Shown: positions 9,248 through 18,714, numbered from the stretch's first letter. The stretch is 64,000 bases of DNA from Streptomyces sp. Root431 (GCF_001426585.1 NZ_LMEI01000008.1:304708-368707); one strand, 5' to 3'. The notes: generated by a model not told the origin, from the sequence alone. A program made the numbers and translations.

Positions 9248-9293
9248 GCCCCCGCCCTGACGCCCTATCAGATCGAGTAGCGGGAGGCCGGCC

Positions 9294-9434
9294 ATGCGCG
9301 CCCTTGTCGCCGTCGTCATCGGACTCGCCCCAGTCCTCCTCTTCGTCCTCCTCGTCTCCCTGGTCGATCTGCCGCCCGACGGGCCCACCTCGCCCAAGCC
9401 GCTGCTGACCGCCGATCCCGGCCCGAAGAAGTAG
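9294..9434 (+). CDS. 46-residue membrane protein, SPW_0924-like
   Basis: A short gene beginning MRALVAVVIGLAP with one hydrophobic segment (about 3-24), then a Pro-rich tail ending SPKPLLTADPGPKK. This shape and the SPKPLLT motif match the small Streptomyces proteins annotated as SPW_0924 family, from memory. GGGAGG lies eight bases upstream, a strong start. It sits nine bases before the DUF3068 gene and is almost certainly cotranscribed with it. No function is known; a small accessory of the DUF3068 envelope protein is a guess. Confidence 0.75.
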   Translation: MRALVAVVIGLAPVLLFVLLVSLVDLPPDGPTSPKPLLTADPGPKK

Positions 9435-9443
9435 GGGGCGACC

Positions 9444-10436
9444 GTGCGCCGCCGAGCCAGCCTCGTCCTGCTCGCCCTCGCCGTCTGCTGCGCCGCGATG
9501 GCACCGACCCTGCGGTGGTACGCCTTCCCGCGCCTGGCGAAGATCCCGCCGAACCAGTACCAGGAGACCGTTCTGGAGGCCCGGCCCGCGACCCTCCTCA
9601 ACTACTCCACGCTCAAGTCCGAGAAGGTCGAGAAGCTCACGATCGTCCAGACCCTCAAGGGCAACGTCGAGGAGTCGAAGCGGATCGAGCGCGACGCCGG
9701 GCGGGACGTCGTCGTCTGGGACGCCCTCGCCTACGTGATGGGCCCCGACGGCAAGATGGTCTCCAAGGTCCCCGAGCGGTACATCTTCGACGCCCACACC
9801 CAGGCTCCCGTCCACGCCACCGGCGAGACGGTCGACGGCGACCCGGTCCGGCGCGAGGGCATCGAGTTCAAGTGGCCCTTCCTCACCGAGAAGCGCGACT
9901 ACCAGTACTTCGACGCCCAGACCCGCACCGCGGCCCCCATCCACTACAAGGGCACCCGGAACTTCCGCGGCATGGAGGTCTACTACTTCGAGCAGACCAT
10001 CCCCTGGACCAAGGTCCCCATGCCCAAGACCATGCCGGTCAAGATCCCCCCGGAGGTCCTCGCCGACTCGGGCCTCACCCGCTGGTACTCGACCAAGCGC
10101 ATGTTCTGGATCGAGCCCGTCACCGGCGCCCCCGTCAACGGCGAGGAGATCCACAAGGAGGAGCTCCGCAACGCCAAGGCGCTGATGGGCCAGGACACCA
10201 TCACCGTCTTCGAGGGCCACGTGAAGATGCGCGAGGACTACATCGCGAGCGTCGGCGAACTGGTCGAGTCCAACCGCCTGATGGTCCTGATGCTCGTCTC
10301 CTACATGCCCTGGAGCCTCACCGTCCTGGCCCTCGCCCTTCTCGCCCTCGCCTTCTGGCTGGAAGCCCGCTCCCGCCGCACCTCGGCGCCGCCGGCGCCA
10401 CCGGTACCGGTGGGGTCCGTCACCGCTCCCGTCTGA
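9444..10436 (+). CDS. DUF3068 (PorA-like) membrane-anchored protein
   Basis: 330 residues from a GTG start. Hydrophobic helices lie at about 3-22 and 283-307, flanking a roughly 260-residue extracytoplasmic domain, with a short basic cytoplasmic tail. The conserved features of DUF3068, related to the corynebacterial porin PorA, are visible: a YFDAQT segment, an FRGMEVYYFEQ strand and an RMFWIEPVTGAP strand. Streptomyces has no mycolate outer membrane, so a pore function cannot be assumed. It follows the small membrane protein by nine bases, and its last 17 bp overlap the 3' end of hrpB. Confidence 0.85.
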   Translation: MRRRASLVLLALAVCCAAMAPTLRWYAFPRLAKIPPNQYQETVLEARPATLLNYSTLKSEKVEKLTIVQTLKGNVEESKRIERDAGRDVVVWDALAYVMGPDGKMVSKVPERYIFDAHTQAPVHATGETVDGDPVRREGIEFKWPFLTEKRDYQYFDAQTRTAAPIHYKGTRNFRGMEVYYFEQTIPWTKVPMPKTMPVKIPPEVLADSGLTRWYSTKRMFWIEPVTGAPVNGEEIHKEELRNAKALMGQDTITVFEGHVKMREDYIASVGELVESNRLMVLMLVSYMPWSLTVLALALLALAFWLEARSRRTSAPPAPPVPVGSVTAPV

Positions 10437-12975
10437 GCCGCGCGCTGGTGTGCCGGGTCGGCTCCGCCGCGGACGGGTCCTCCGGCCACGGATGCCGCGG
10501 ATACCGGCCCCGGAGCTCCGCCCGCACGGCGCGGTAGCCCTCCCGCCAGAACGACGCCAGGTCGGCGGTGACGGCCGCCGGCCGTCCGGCGGGGGAGAGG
10601 AGATGGACCAGGACCGGCACCCCCGCCACCCGGGGCGTCTCCGCCAGGCCGAACATCTCCTGGAGCTTCACCGAGAGCACCGGCCGTCCGCCGCCGTAGT
10701 CGACCCGGATCCGCGAACCGCTCGGCACCTCGATCCGCTCCGGCGCGAGCTCGTCCAGCCGGCCCGCCTCCCCCGTCGCCCAGGGCAGCAGCCGCCGCAG
10801 GGCCGCCCCGGCGTCGATCCGCCCCAGATCCGCCCGGCGCGAGGCCCGGGACAGCTCCGGTTCCAGCCACTCCCCGGCACGGTCGACCAGCGCCCCGTCC
10901 GCCACGTCCGGCCAGGGCTCGCCCACCTCCCCGTACAGGAAGGCGAGCCGCTCGCGCAGCTCCGAGGCGTCCCGGCTCCACCGCAGCAGCCCGAGCCCCT
11001 CCCGCCGCAGCCCGTCGAGCAGCGCTTCCCGTACGAGCGCGGGCTCGGCCCCGGACCCGAGGGGCCGCACGGTCAGCTCGACCGCGCCCAGCCGGTCCAC
11101 CGACCGCGCGACGACGTCCCCGTCCTCCCAGTGGACCTCCTCGCCCGTGGCCCGCAGGTGATCCGCCGCCCACCGGGCGGTGCCCTCGTCGACCACGGCC
11201 GCCAGCCGCACCCGCGCCGTGGCGTCCCGCGCCGTACGGTCCGCCACCGCCACGGCCAGCCAAGGAGTGGAACGCAGCCCCGAGCCCTCGGCGAGCCGAG
11301 CACCACTGCCCGACACCATCAGATAGCCGCCCTGCTCCCGGGCCCTGGCCACCCGCTCGGGAAACGCCAGCGCGGTGACCAACCCGGCCACAGCGTCGTC
11401 GCCCCTCGCCCCCGCACCGGACCCCGCACCTCGCTCGGGTTCGGCCGCCTCGCCGGCCGAACGCTCCAGGCGCCGTGCCTCCGCCTTCCACCGCGCCCCG
11501 TAGCCGTCCGCGCCCCGGCGGGCCGACCGCCAGGCCGCCGCCAGATCGTCCCCGTACTCCCGGGGAGGCTCCTCGCTCAGCAGCGCCACCACCTCCGCCG
11601 CCCGCCGGACGCCGACCTCGGCGGCGCCGTCGAGCAGGGCACGGCCCAGGCGGGGGTGGAGCCCGAGCCGGGCCAGCCGTCCGCCGCGATCGGTGGCCCG
11701 GCCGTCCTCGTCCACGGCGCCGACCGCCGCGAGCACGGAACGGGCCGCCGCCATCGCCCCGGCGGGCGGTGCGTCGAGCAGGGCGAGTCCCTCCGCCGTC
11801 GGGTCGCCCCAGCACGCGACCCGCAGCGCGAAGTCCGTGAGGTCGGCGATCCGGATCTCGGGGGAGGGGAACCGCGCCCGGCTGCCGTCCTCGGCCTCCG
11901 CCCAGCACCGGTAGACCGTCCCGAAGGCCTCGCGCATCGACCGACCGGACCGCTGGGTGGCCGCCGCGACCGACACCGGCACCGTCGCCAGCGACCCCAG
12001 CCCCCGCGCGTGGTCCATCCGCGGCTCCCGCGCGAGCCCCGAGTCCACGACGATCCGGACCCCGGGCACCGTCAGGCTCGACTCCGCCACCGAGGTCGAC
12101 AGCACCACCCGCCGCCGCCCGCCTGGCTCGGTACCCCGCAGGACCGCGTCCTGCACCGCGGTCGGCGCCCGGCCGTGCAGCTGGAGCACCTCCGCGTCCA
12201 GCCCGGCGAGCAGCCCCGCCGTACGGGCGATCTCCCCCGTACCCGGCAGGAAGCAGAGGACGTCCCCCTCGTGCCGCTCCAGCGCCAGCCGGACCGTCGC
12301 CGCCACGTGCCGCAGCAGCGCCGGGTCCACCCACGTGCCGTGCGCGGGCCGGATCCCGGCCGGCGGAGCGGCGAACCGGACCTCGTACCCGTGCCCCTCG
12401 CCCTCGCTCCGCACGATCGGCGCGGGCCCGCCGCCGTCCACGACCGTGAGCAGTTCGGCCCACGCCTCCGCGTCGCTCGTCGCCGAGGCCGCGATCAGCT
12501 TCAGCTCGGGCCGCAGGGCCGCGCGGACGTCCACCAGGAAGGCCAGGGCCGTGTCGGCGTCCAGATGCCGCTCGTGGCACTCGTCGAGCAGGACCACGTC
12601 CACGCCCGCCAGCTCGGGATCCCGCTGGAGCCGCTGGAGCAGGAGGCCCGTGGTCACCACCTCCACCCGGGTCGCGGGACCCACGCGCCGCTCGCCGCGC
12701 ACGGAGAAGCCGACCGCCCCGCCGACCTCCTCGCCGAGCAACCAGGCCATCCGCCGGGCCGCCGCGCGCACCGCCATCCTTCGCGGCTCGGCCACCAGCA
12801 CCCGCCGCCTCGGTCCGTCCCCTATGAGCCCCGCGAGCGCGAGCGGCACCAGCGTCGTCTTGCCGGTGCCGGGCGGCGCGTGCAGCACCGCCGTGCCGCG
12901 CTCCGCGAGCGCGGTCAGCAGCTCGGGGACGGCATGGCGGACGGGAAGCAGGTCGAGTGCGTCGTTTCGGATCAC
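10420..12975 (-). CDS. hrpB: ATP-dependent RNA helicase HrpB
   Basis: 851 residues, usual length for HrpB, a DEAH-box-type superfamily 2 helicase. Walker A APPGTGKTT lies near residue 35, the DECH box in LLDECHERH near 125 and the SAT motif in AASATSDAEAW shortly after. HA2 and the HrpB-specific C-terminal domain follow, ending with DLASFWREGY and RYPRHPWPEDP. The GTG at 12975 fits family N-termini, although the ribosome binding site is weak. The role of HrpB in bacteria is unclear; RNA or ribosome metabolism is proposed. It lies 68 bp downstream of the methyltransferase gene on the same strand, possibly one transcript. Confidence 0.93.
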   Translation of the reverse strand: MIRNDALDLLPVRHAVPELLTALAERGTAVLHAPPGTGKTTLVPLALAGLIGDGPRRRVLVAEPRRMAVRAAARRMAWLLGEEVGGAVGFSVRGERRVGPATRVEVVTTGLLLQRLQRDPELAGVDVVLLDECHERHLDADTALAFLVDVRAALRPELKLIAASATSDAEAWAELLTVVDGGGPAPIVRSEGEGHGYEVRFAAPPAGIRPAHGTWVDPALLRHVAATVRLALERHEGDVLCFLPGTGEIARTAGLLAGLDAEVLQLHGRAPTAVQDAVLRGTEPGGRRRVVLSTSVAESSLTVPGVRIVVDSGLAREPRMDHARGLGSLATVPVSVAAATQRSGRSMREAFGTVYRCWAEAEDGSRARFPSPEIRIADLTDFALRVACWGDPTAEGLALLDAPPAGAMAAARSVLAAVGAVDEDGRATDRGGRLARLGLHPRLGRALLDGAAEVGVRRAAEVVALLSEEPPREYGDDLAAAWRSARRGADGYGARWKAEARRLERSAGEAAEPERGAGSGAGARGDDAVAGLVTALAFPERVARAREQGGYLMVSGSGARLAEGSGLRSTPWLAVAVADRTARDATARVRLAAVVDEGTARWAADHLRATGEEVHWEDGDVVARSVDRLGAVELTVRPLGSGAEPALVREALLDGLRREGLGLLRWSRDASELRERLAFLYGEVGEPWPDVADGALVDRAGEWLEPELSRASRRADLGRIDAGAALRRLLPWATGEAGRLDELAPERIEVPSGSRIRVDYGGGRPVLSVKLQEMFGLAETPRVAGVPVLVHLLSPAGRPAAVTADLASFWREGYRAVRAELRGRYPRHPWPEDPSAAEPTRHTSARLRRER

Positions 12976-13043
12976 GCACTCAGTTTCATACGAGCGGAGA
13001 AGAGGCGGGCCCGGCTGTCCACAGGCCCCACCCATTAATAGGA

Positions 13044-13883
13044 CTAATCCTGGCGCTCGCAGACGAAGATCGCCGTGCCCGGGATCAGGTTCCCCCGGAG
13101 CGGAGACCATCCACCCCACTCCTGGCTGTTCCAGGCCGGCCACTCCGGCTCGACCAGGTCCACGAGCCGGAAACCGCCGGCCACCACGTCCCGCACCCGG
13201 TCCCCGAGCGTCCTGTGGTGCTCCACATATACGGCGCGGCCCTGCTCGTCCTGCTCGACGTAGGGCGTGCGGTCGAAGTACGAGGCCGCCACCGAGAGGC
13301 CCTCGGGGCCCGGCTCGTCCGGGAACGCCCAGCGGATCGGGTGCGTCACCGAGAAGACCCAGCGGCCGCCGGGCCGCAGCACCCGGCGCACCTCGCGGAA
13401 GACCCGCACCGGATCGGCGACGAACGGCACCGCGCCGTACGCCGAGCACGCCAGGTCGAAGGAGCCGTCCCGGAAGGGAAGCGCCCCTGCGTCCGCCTCG
13501 ACCAGCGGCACGCCCCCACCGATCCTCAGCGCGTGCTGGAGCTGCCGGTGCGAGAGGTCGAGGGCCACCGGCCGCGCCCCCTGCGCCGCCAGCCAGCGCG
13601 AGCACTGCGCCGCCCCCGCGCCGATCTCCAGGACGTCGCGCCCCTTCAGCGAACCGGCCGGCCCGAGCAGTTCCGCCTCGGCCTCGTCGAGCCCCTCGGG
13701 ACCCCACACGAACCGGTCGTCGCCGAGGAAGGCCCCGTGCTCGCTCTGGTACTCGTCGGCGTTCCGGTCCCACCAGCCGCGGCTCGCCCGACTGCTCTCC
13801 GCGTCCCCCGCGTCACGCCGGGTCGCCTCGGCGTCGTCCTCGGCCGAGTCCTGGCCATCCTGCTGTTCGTACTCTTGGTTCAT
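13044..13883 (-). CDS. Class I SAM-dependent methyltransferase
   Basis: 279 residues. The N-terminus is acidic and Gln-rich; a family-typical segment SRGWWDRNADEYQSEHG follows. Motif I is VLEIGAGAAQCSRWLA (about 86-101), the acidic residue of motif II is in VALDLSHRQL, and a later motif is FDLACSAYGAVPFV. This is the UbiE/Methyltransf_11 type. The substrate is unknown. The gene diverges from rpsA across 355 bp and precedes hrpB on the same strand. The ATG start follows GGCGGGCGAG, a modest ribosome binding site. Confidence 0.88.
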   Translation of the reverse strand: MNQEYEQQDGQDSAEDDAEATRRDAGDAESSRASRGWWDRNADEYQSEHGAFLGDDRFVWGPEGLDEAEAELLGPAGSLKGRDVLEIGAGAAQCSRWLAAQGARPVALDLSHRQLQHALRIGGGVPLVEADAGALPFRDGSFDLACSAYGAVPFVADPVRVFREVRRVLRPGGRWVFSVTHPIRWAFPDEPGPEGLSVAASYFDRTPYVEQDEQGRAVYVEHHRTLGDRVRDVVAGGFRLVDLVEPEWPAWNSQEWGGWSPLRGNLIPGTAIFVCERQD

Positions 13884-14014
13884 CTCGCCCGCCGATGTAG
13901 TTTGCGCTCAGTGCCGCCGTGCGGCCGACCCCGCCGTGCGGCGTGGATCCGGCGCGGCGGACAAGAAATAGTGCCGGGTTTGCGCGGTTCTGCCCTCGGT
14001 GCGCGCTTCGCGCA

Positions 14015-14043
14015 TTGACCCTGTCCGGCCGCCCCCGTATGCT
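14015..14043 (+). promoter_or_regulatory. Sigma-HrdB promoter of rpsA
   Basis: TTGACC (14015-14020), exactly 17 bp, TATGCT (14038-14043). This is the best housekeeping promoter in the window, as expected for a ribosomal protein gene. Transcription should begin near 14050. Confidence 0.85.
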
Positions 14044-14049
14044 AAAGGT

Positions 14050-14238
14050 TGCGCTGCGGGCCTGCGCGCCTCAGACGGAGCAGGCCGCGCTCGTACCTGT
14101 TGTATGTCCCCTCGGTTTTCGAGGCACCTTCCGCTTGCGGACAGGGGCTTCATTGGCTGTCCGGCTTCTTGGTGCGATACGGGCTCACGGCGTAGCAGTA
14201 CCTACGACTTTCTGTCCGTAACCGGAGCCCTTTCCCAC
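14050..14238 (+). other. Long untranslated leader of rpsA
   Basis: About 190 bases separate the predicted transcription start from the rpsA ATG. Together with the promoter this leader fills most of the 355-bp gap between the methyltransferase gene and rpsA. It has lower GC than its surroundings and several short pyrimidine-rich stretches. S1 of other bacteria represses its own messenger through the leader, so autoregulation here is plausible but not shown. GGAG at 14223-14226 is the ribosome binding site. Confidence 0.5.
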
Positions 14239-15750
14239 ATGACGAGCAGCACCGAGACCACCGCCACCAGCACCACCCCGCAGGTTGCGGTCAACGACAT
14301 CGGTAACGAGGAAGCCTTCCTCGCCGCGATCGACGAGACGATCAAGTACTTCAACGACGGCGACATCGTCGACGGCGTCATCGTGAAGGTCGACCGGGAC
14401 GAGGTCCTGCTCGACATCGGTTACAAGACCGAAGGCGTTATCCCGAGCCGCGAGCTCTCGATCAAGCACGACGTCGACCCGAACGAGGTCGTCAAGGTCG
14501 GCGACGAGATCGAGGCCCTGGTTCTCCAGAAGGAGGACAAGGAAGGCCGCCTGATCCTCTCGAAGAAGCGCGCCCAGTACGAGCGCGCCTGGGGCACCAT
14601 CGAGAAGATCAAGGAAGAAGACGGCATCGTCACCGGTACCGTCATCGAGGTCGTCAAGGGCGGTCTCATCCTCGACATCGGCCTCCGCGGCTTCCTGCCG
14701 GCCTCCCTCGTCGAGATGCGTCGCGTCCGCGACCTCCAGCCCTACGTGGGCAAGGAGCTCGAGGCGAAGATCATCGAGCTGGACAAGAACCGCAACAACG
14801 TGGTCCTGTCCCGCCGTGCCTGGCTCGAGCAGACCCAGTCCGAGGTTCGCCAGACGTTCCTCACCACCCTGCAGAAGGGTCAGGTCCGCTCCGGCGTCGT
14901 CTCCTCGATCGTCAACTTCGGTGCCTTCGTGGACCTGGGTGGCGTCGACGGCCTCGTGCACGTCTCCGAGCTGTCCTGGAAGCACATCGACCACCCGTCC
15001 GAGGTTGTCGAGGTCGGCCAGGAGGTCACCGTCGAGGTTCTCGACGTGGACATGGACCGCGAGCGTGTCTCCCTGTCGCTGAAGGCGACGCAGGAGGACC
15101 CGTGGCAGCAGTTCGCCCGTACGCACCAGATCGGCCAGGTCGTCCCGGGTAAGGTCACCAAGCTGGTTCCGTTCGGTGCGTTCGTCCGCGTGGACGAGGG
15201 CATCGAGGGTCTGGTCCACATCTCCGAGCTGGCCGAGCGCCACGTGGAGATCCCGGAGCAGGTCGTCCAGGTCAACGACGAGATCTTCGTCAAGGTCATC
15301 GACATCGACCTCGAGCGTCGTCGCATCAGCCTCTCGCTGAAGCAGGCCAACGAGTCCTTCGGTGCCGACCCGGCCTCGGTCGAGTTCGACCCGACCCTGT
15401 ACGGCATGGCCGCGTCTTACGACGACCAGGGCAACTACATCTACCCCGAGGGCTTCGACCCCGAGACCAACGACTGGCTCGAGGGCTTCGAGACCCAGCG
15501 CGAGGCCTGGGAGACCCAGTACGCCGAGGCGCAGGCTCGTTTCGAGCAGCACCAGGCTCAGGTCATCAAGTCCCGCGAGGCCGACGAGGCCGCCGCTGCC
15601 GAGGGCGCTGCCGCCCCGGCCGCCGGCAACGCCGGTGCGGGCATCTCGGGTGGTTCGTACTCCTCGGAGTCGGACGACAACTCCGGCGCCCTGGCGTCGG
15701 ACGAGGCGCTCGCCGCCCTGCGCGAGAAGCTGGCCGGCGGCCAGAGCTGA
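14239..15750 (+). CDS. rpsA: 30S ribosomal protein S1
   Basis: 503 residues with four S1 (OB-fold) RNA-binding domains at about 38-107, 123-192, 210-280 and 295-367, the four-domain form usual for actinobacteria. Repeated signatures such as GDIVDG, GTVIEVVKGGL, VNFGAFVDLGG and VPFGAFVRVDEG mark the domains. The protein unwinds and holds mRNA on the 30S subunit. The C-terminal 110 residues are acidic, then Ala/Gly-rich, ending EALAALREKLAGGQS. The ATG at 14239 is preferred over upstream GTGs because of GGAG 12 bases before it and the known MTSSTET-type N-terminus. Codon use is strongly optimised, as expected for a highly expressed gene. Confidence 0.97.
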   Translation: MTSSTETTATSTTPQVAVNDIGNEEAFLAAIDETIKYFNDGDIVDGVIVKVDRDEVLLDIGYKTEGVIPSRELSIKHDVDPNEVVKVGDEIEALVLQKEDKEGRLILSKKRAQYERAWGTIEKIKEEDGIVTGTVIEVVKGGLILDIGLRGFLPASLVEMRRVRDLQPYVGKELEAKIIELDKNRNNVVLSRRAWLEQTQSEVRQTFLTTLQKGQVRSGVVSSIVNFGAFVDLGGVDGLVHVSELSWKHIDHPSEVVEVGQEVTVEVLDVDMDRERVSLSLKATQEDPWQQFARTHQIGQVVPGKVTKLVPFGAFVRVDEGIEGLVHISELAERHVEIPEQVVQVNDEIFVKVIDIDLERRRISLSLKQANESFGADPASVEFDPTLYGMAASYDDQGNYIYPEGFDPETNDWLEGFETQREAWETQYAEAQARFEQHQAQVIKSREADEAAAAEGAAAPAAGNAGAGISGGSYSSESDDNSGALASDEALAALREKLAGGQS

Positions 15751-15785
15751 ACAGGCTCTCCGCTGAGCGCTAGCCGCTAGCGAAT

Positions 15786-15826
15786 CGAGGCCCGCTCCCC
15801 TTCGGGGGAGCGGGCCTCGGTCGTTT
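15786..15826 (+). terminator. Strong hairpin terminator after rpsA
   Basis: A perfect 15-bp stem (15786-15800 with 15805-15819) with a TTCG tetraloop is followed by GTCGTTTT, one of the few terminators here with a T-run. Confidence 0.92.
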
Positions 15827-15939
15827 TCCCGCGACTCCACCGCGACCGACCGGACTCCTCCTCCGGAAGATCGGCCCGCGCGGGAATGGTGGTGCGGCTC
15901 ACGGCGTTGCCAGAGAGAACACGAGGAGGAGCGGTAATC

Positions 15940-16878
15940 GTGCTTGATCCCCAGGATTTGTACGAATGGGACCCGAAGGGCCTGGCCGTCGTGGACCTGG
16001 CCCTGGCGCAGGAGTCGGCCGGGCTGGTCATGCTGTACCACTTCGACGGGTACATCGACGCGGGCGAGGCGGGTGAGCAGATCGTCGAGCGGCTGCTCGA
16101 CACCCTTCCCCACCAGCTGGTGGCCCGATTCGACCACGACCGCCTCGTGGACTACCGCGCCCGCCGCCCCCTGCTGACCTTCCGGCGCGACCGCTGGACC
16201 GCGTACGAGACGCCGTCCATCGAGGTCCGCCTCGTCCAGGACGCCACCGGAGCGCCCTTCCTCGTCCTCTCGGGCCCCGAGCCCGACGTCGAGTGGGAGC
16301 GGTTCGCCGCCGCCGTCCGGCAGATCGTCGAGCGCCTCGGCGTGCGCCTCGCGGTCAACTTCCACGGCATCCCCATGGGCGTCCCGCACACCCGGCCCGT
16401 CGGCCTCACCCCGCACGGCACCCGCACGGACCTGATGCCCGGGCACAGCAGCCCCTTCGACGAGGCGCAGGTCCCCGGCAGCGCCGAGTCCCTCGTCGAG
16501 TACCGGCTCTCGGAGTCCGGTCACGACACCCTCGGAGTGGCCGCCCACGTCCCGCACTACGTCGCCCGCTCGCCGTACCCGGACGCGGCCCTGACCGTCC
16601 TCGAGGCCGTCACGGCCGCCACCGGCCTCGTGCTTCCCGGCGTCGCGCACGCGCTGCGGACGGAGGCCCGCCGCACCCAGACCGAGATCGACCGCCAGAT
16701 CGGCGAGGGCGACGAGGAGCTCGTCGCGCTCGTGCAGGGCCTTGAGCACCAGTACGACGCGGTGGCCGGCGCCGAGACCCGCGGCAGCCTGGTCGCCGAG
16801 CCGGTCGACCTGCCGTCGGCCGACGAGCTGGGCCGCGAGTTCGAGCGCTTCCTCGCGGAGCGGGAGGGCGACGCGTAG
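15940..16878 (+). CDS. PAC2-family protein
   Basis: 312 residues of the PAC2 (proteasome assembly chaperone 2-like) family common in actinobacteria. The GTG at 15940, reading LDPQDLYEW, is chosen because AGGAGGAG precedes it by nine bases; a longer in-frame GTG upstream lacks a ribosome binding site. Typical segments are [18 protein letters not shown] near 29-46, the middle [14 protein letters not shown] and the [10 protein letters not shown] turn, with a C-terminal helical region ending EFERFLAE. The biochemical role of bacterial PAC2 proteins is not established. It follows the rpsA terminator and precedes coaE on the same strand. Confidence 0.88.
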   Translation: MLDPQDLYEWDPKGLAVVDLALAQESAGLVMLYHFDGYIDAGEAGEQIVERLLDTLPHQLVARFDHDRLVDYRARRPLLTFRRDRWTAYETPSIEVRLVQDATGAPFLVLSGPEPDVEWERFAAAVRQIVERLGVRLAVNFHGIPMGVPHTRPVGLTPHGTRTDLMPGHSSPFDEAQVPGSAESLVEYRLSESGHDTLGVAAHVPHYVARSPYPDAALTVLEAVTAATGLVLPGVAHALRTEARRTQTEIDRQIGEGDEELVALVQGLEHQYDAVAGAETRGSLVAEPVDLPSADELGREFERFLAEREGDA

Positions 16879-16896
16879 TGCTCCGCGGCCAGGCCC

Positions 16897-16902
16897 TAAG
16901 CT
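16897..16902 (+). promoter_or_regulatory. Possible -10 for a leaderless coaE message
   Basis: TAAGCT lies seven bases before the coaE ATG, the spacing of leaderless Streptomyces genes, and no ribosome binding site is visible. The -35 region is poor, so this is tentative. Confidence 0.35.
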
Positions 16903-16909
16903 GCCGCTC

Positions 16910-17515
16910 ATGCTGAAGGTGGGCCTGACCGGCGGGATCGGCGCCGGCAAGAGCGAAGTGTCGCGGCTGCTCGTCTCGTACGGAGCCGTGCTGATCGACG
17001 CGGACCGGATCGCCCGCGAGGTCGTCGAGCCCGGGACACCGGGGCTCGCGGCCGTCGTGGCGGCCTTCGGGGACGACGTGCTGACCGGGGACGGGACGCT
17101 CGACCGGCCGAAGCTCGGCTCCATCGTGTTCGCCGACGCCGACCGGCTGGCCACCCTGAACGCCATCGTGCACCCCCTGGTCGGAGCCCGGTCGGCCGAG
17201 CTGGAGAGCCGGGCGGGCGCCGGGGACGTGGTCGTCCACGACGTACCCCTGCTCACCGAGAACGGACTCGCACCGCTGTACGACCTGGTCGTGGTCGTCG
17301 ACGCGTCCCCCGAGACCCAGCTCGACCGGCTCGTACGCCTCCGGGGGATGGCCGAGACCGAGGCCCGGGCCCGGATGACCGCCCAGGCCACGCGCGCTCA
17401 GCGGCTGGCCATCGCGGACCTCGTGATCGACAACGACGGTCCGCTGGACGCGCTGGAACCGCAGGTGCGGAAGGTCTGGGACGAGCTGGAGCGCCGGGCC
17501 GCGTCCCCGGCCTGA
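16910..17515 (+). CDS. coaE: Dephospho-CoA kinase
   Basis: 201 residues. It performs the last step of coenzyme A synthesis, phosphorylating the ribose 3'-hydroxyl of dephospho-CoA with ATP. The P-loop GGIGAGKS is at residues 8-15; [13 protein letters not shown] and [13 protein letters not shown] are the substrate-binding and lid-region motifs of the family. The length is that of the bare kinase, without the C-terminal GrpB-like extension found in mycobacteria. The ATG start lies 32 bp after the PAC2 stop. A -10-like TAAGCT just upstream suggests it may be transcribed without a leader. Confidence 0.95.
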   Translation: MLKVGLTGGIGAGKSEVSRLLVSYGAVLIDADRIAREVVEPGTPGLAAVVAAFGDDVLTGDGTLDRPKLGSIVFADADRLATLNAIVHPLVGARSAELESRAGAGDVVVHDVPLLTENGLAPLYDLVVVVDASPETQLDRLVRLRGMAETEARARMTAQATRAQRLAIADLVIDNDGPLDALEPQVRKVWDELERRAASPA

Positions 17516-17595
17516 GGCCCGGCCGCTTACCCGGACGGCGGAATGCGGCCGCTGGGTTCGGTGTTCCTCCACCTGATCGAGGGAAGGATGCCACC

Positions 17596-17967
17596 GTGGC
17601 CGACAGGAACCCGGAAACGCACGTCATCGACTTCCGCGCCGCCGAGCACCTGCTGGCCGCGCGCGACCCGCGTGGCGCCGTGAAGCTGCTGGACTCGGTG
17701 ATCGCCGCCCATCCGGAGAACACCGCGGCGCGGCTGCTGCGGGCCCGGGCGTTCTTCGCCGCCGCCCAGCTCCGCCCGGCGCAGCTGGAGTTCGAGCTGG
17801 TCCTGGAGCGCGAGCCGGACAACGCGTTCGCGCACTTCGCGCTGGCCCGGACCTTCGAGCGCTCCGGGCAGACCGCCCAGGCCACCCGGCACTTCCGGCT
17901 CGCCGCCGCGCTCGACCCGAAGCCGGAGTACCTCCAGGCGGCGGGGTTCGACACGCGCAAGAACTGA
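17596..17967 (+). CDS. Small tetratricopeptide repeat protein
   Basis: 123 residues, almost entirely helical: about three TPR-like repeats can be read (RDPRGAVKLLDSVIAAHPEN, LRPAQLEFELVLEREPDN, GQTAQATRHFRLAAALDPK), each with the family's spaced Ala, Leu and Pro. No catalytic motif, signal peptide or membrane segment is seen, so it is probably a cytoplasmic adaptor. The GTG start is preceded by GAGGGAAGG, and the gene lies 80 bp downstream of coaE. Its partner is unknown. Confidence 0.85.
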   Translation: MADRNPETHVIDFRAAEHLLAARDPRGAVKLLDSVIAAHPENTAARLLRARAFFAAAQLRPAQLEFELVLEREPDNAFAHFALARTFERSGQTAQATRHFRLAAALDPKPEYLQAAGFDTRKN

Positions 17968-18011
17968 CGGCGAGCGGCGCCGGCCGGCACCAGGACGCCC
18001 AGGGCCGTCGT

Positions 18012-18281
18012 TCAGCGGCCCGTGCCGCCGTGGTCGGGCTCGTAGGGCGGGATGTCCCGGCCCGGCTGCCAGTGCGGGCCTTGGTGGAGGTGGCGCAGCA
18101 CCATCGTCAGGTCGACCATGACCACCAGGAGCAGCACCCCGCAGGCCGCGGCCCAGCCTGGGCGGCCCACCAGCGAGAACACGGTCGTGCCGAAGACTGC
18201 CCAGAGCAGGCCCCACACGCTGAGCCAGAACCGCAGCCGCAGGGCACTGCGCGCGGTGGCCGGCTCGTTCCCTGAACGCAC
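18012..18281 (-). CDS. DUF6343-like small membrane protein
   Basis: About 89 residues from the GTG at 18281, favoured because GGGAGGGG lies eight bases upstream and family members begin at RSGNEP; ATGs at 18320 and 18299 are alternatives. Two hydrophobic helices (about 18-38 and 44-62) are followed by the conserved tail RHLHQGPHWQPGRDIPPY. This matches the Streptomyces family I recall as DUF6343. Both termini are probably cytoplasmic. Function unknown. It is convergent with the TPR gene. Confidence 0.7.
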   Translation of the reverse strand: MRSGNEPATARSALRLRFWLSVWGLLWAVFGTTVFSLVGRPGWAAACGVLLLVVMVDLTMVLRHLHQGPHWQPGRDIPPYEPDHGGTGR

Positions 18282-18378
18282 GGCGGTCACCCCTCCCATT
18301 CGGGGTCCTGCTTCCAGCATGGACCTGCGGCGAGGGAGGGGGAAGGGGGAAAGGAGGCGGAGCGCGCTGCCGGGGTGG

Positions 18379-18714
18379 CTAGTGGACGACGCTGTAGCTG
18401 CGCCAGGGCAGGTGGCCCGGCACGATGCTGTCGCTGGTGTTGATGGGGAGGTAGATGGAGTCCTGCCCCTGGCAGTCGCGGGTCCGGTACAGCACGATGT
18501 CGGTCAGGCTCTCGTTCGCGACCCTGACCGCACCGGACGGCGCCAGGCGGTGGCAGCCGTTCACCGACGGGCTGTTCACGATCACGGCCACCCTGCGTTC
18601 CGTCTCGTAGGCGATCGGGCCCACGGTGCTGCGGCCGAGGCCGGAGCAGCCGGCGACCGCGAGAGTGAGCAGGACGGCTCCGGAGGCCGTCGTGAGACGC
18701 CGGCGAACGGACAT
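18379..18714 (-). CDS. Small secreted lipoprotein
   Basis: 111 residues starting MSVRRRLTTASG, with a hydrophobic core and the lipobox LAVAGC, predicting cleavage before Cys at about residue 23 and lipid attachment outside the membrane. The mature part, about 89 residues, has two Cys (NGCHR and RDCQG) that could form a disulfide, and no recognisable catalytic motif. It is conserved in style with many orphan Streptomyces lipoproteins. It diverges from the SNF2 helicase gene across about 230 bp. Function unknown. Confidence 0.8.
   Translation of the reverse strand: MSVRRRLTTASGAVLLTLAVAGCSGLGRSTVGPIAYETERRVAVIVNSPSVNGCHRLAPSGAVRVANESLTDIVLYRTRDCQGQDSIYLPINTSDSIVPGHLPWRSYSVVH

Noticed and set aside
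13884..14238. A small protein upstream of rpsA
   Set aside because: A frame runs continuously into rpsA, but it lies across the promoter and leader and has no ribosome binding site; the rpsA start at 14239 is well supported.
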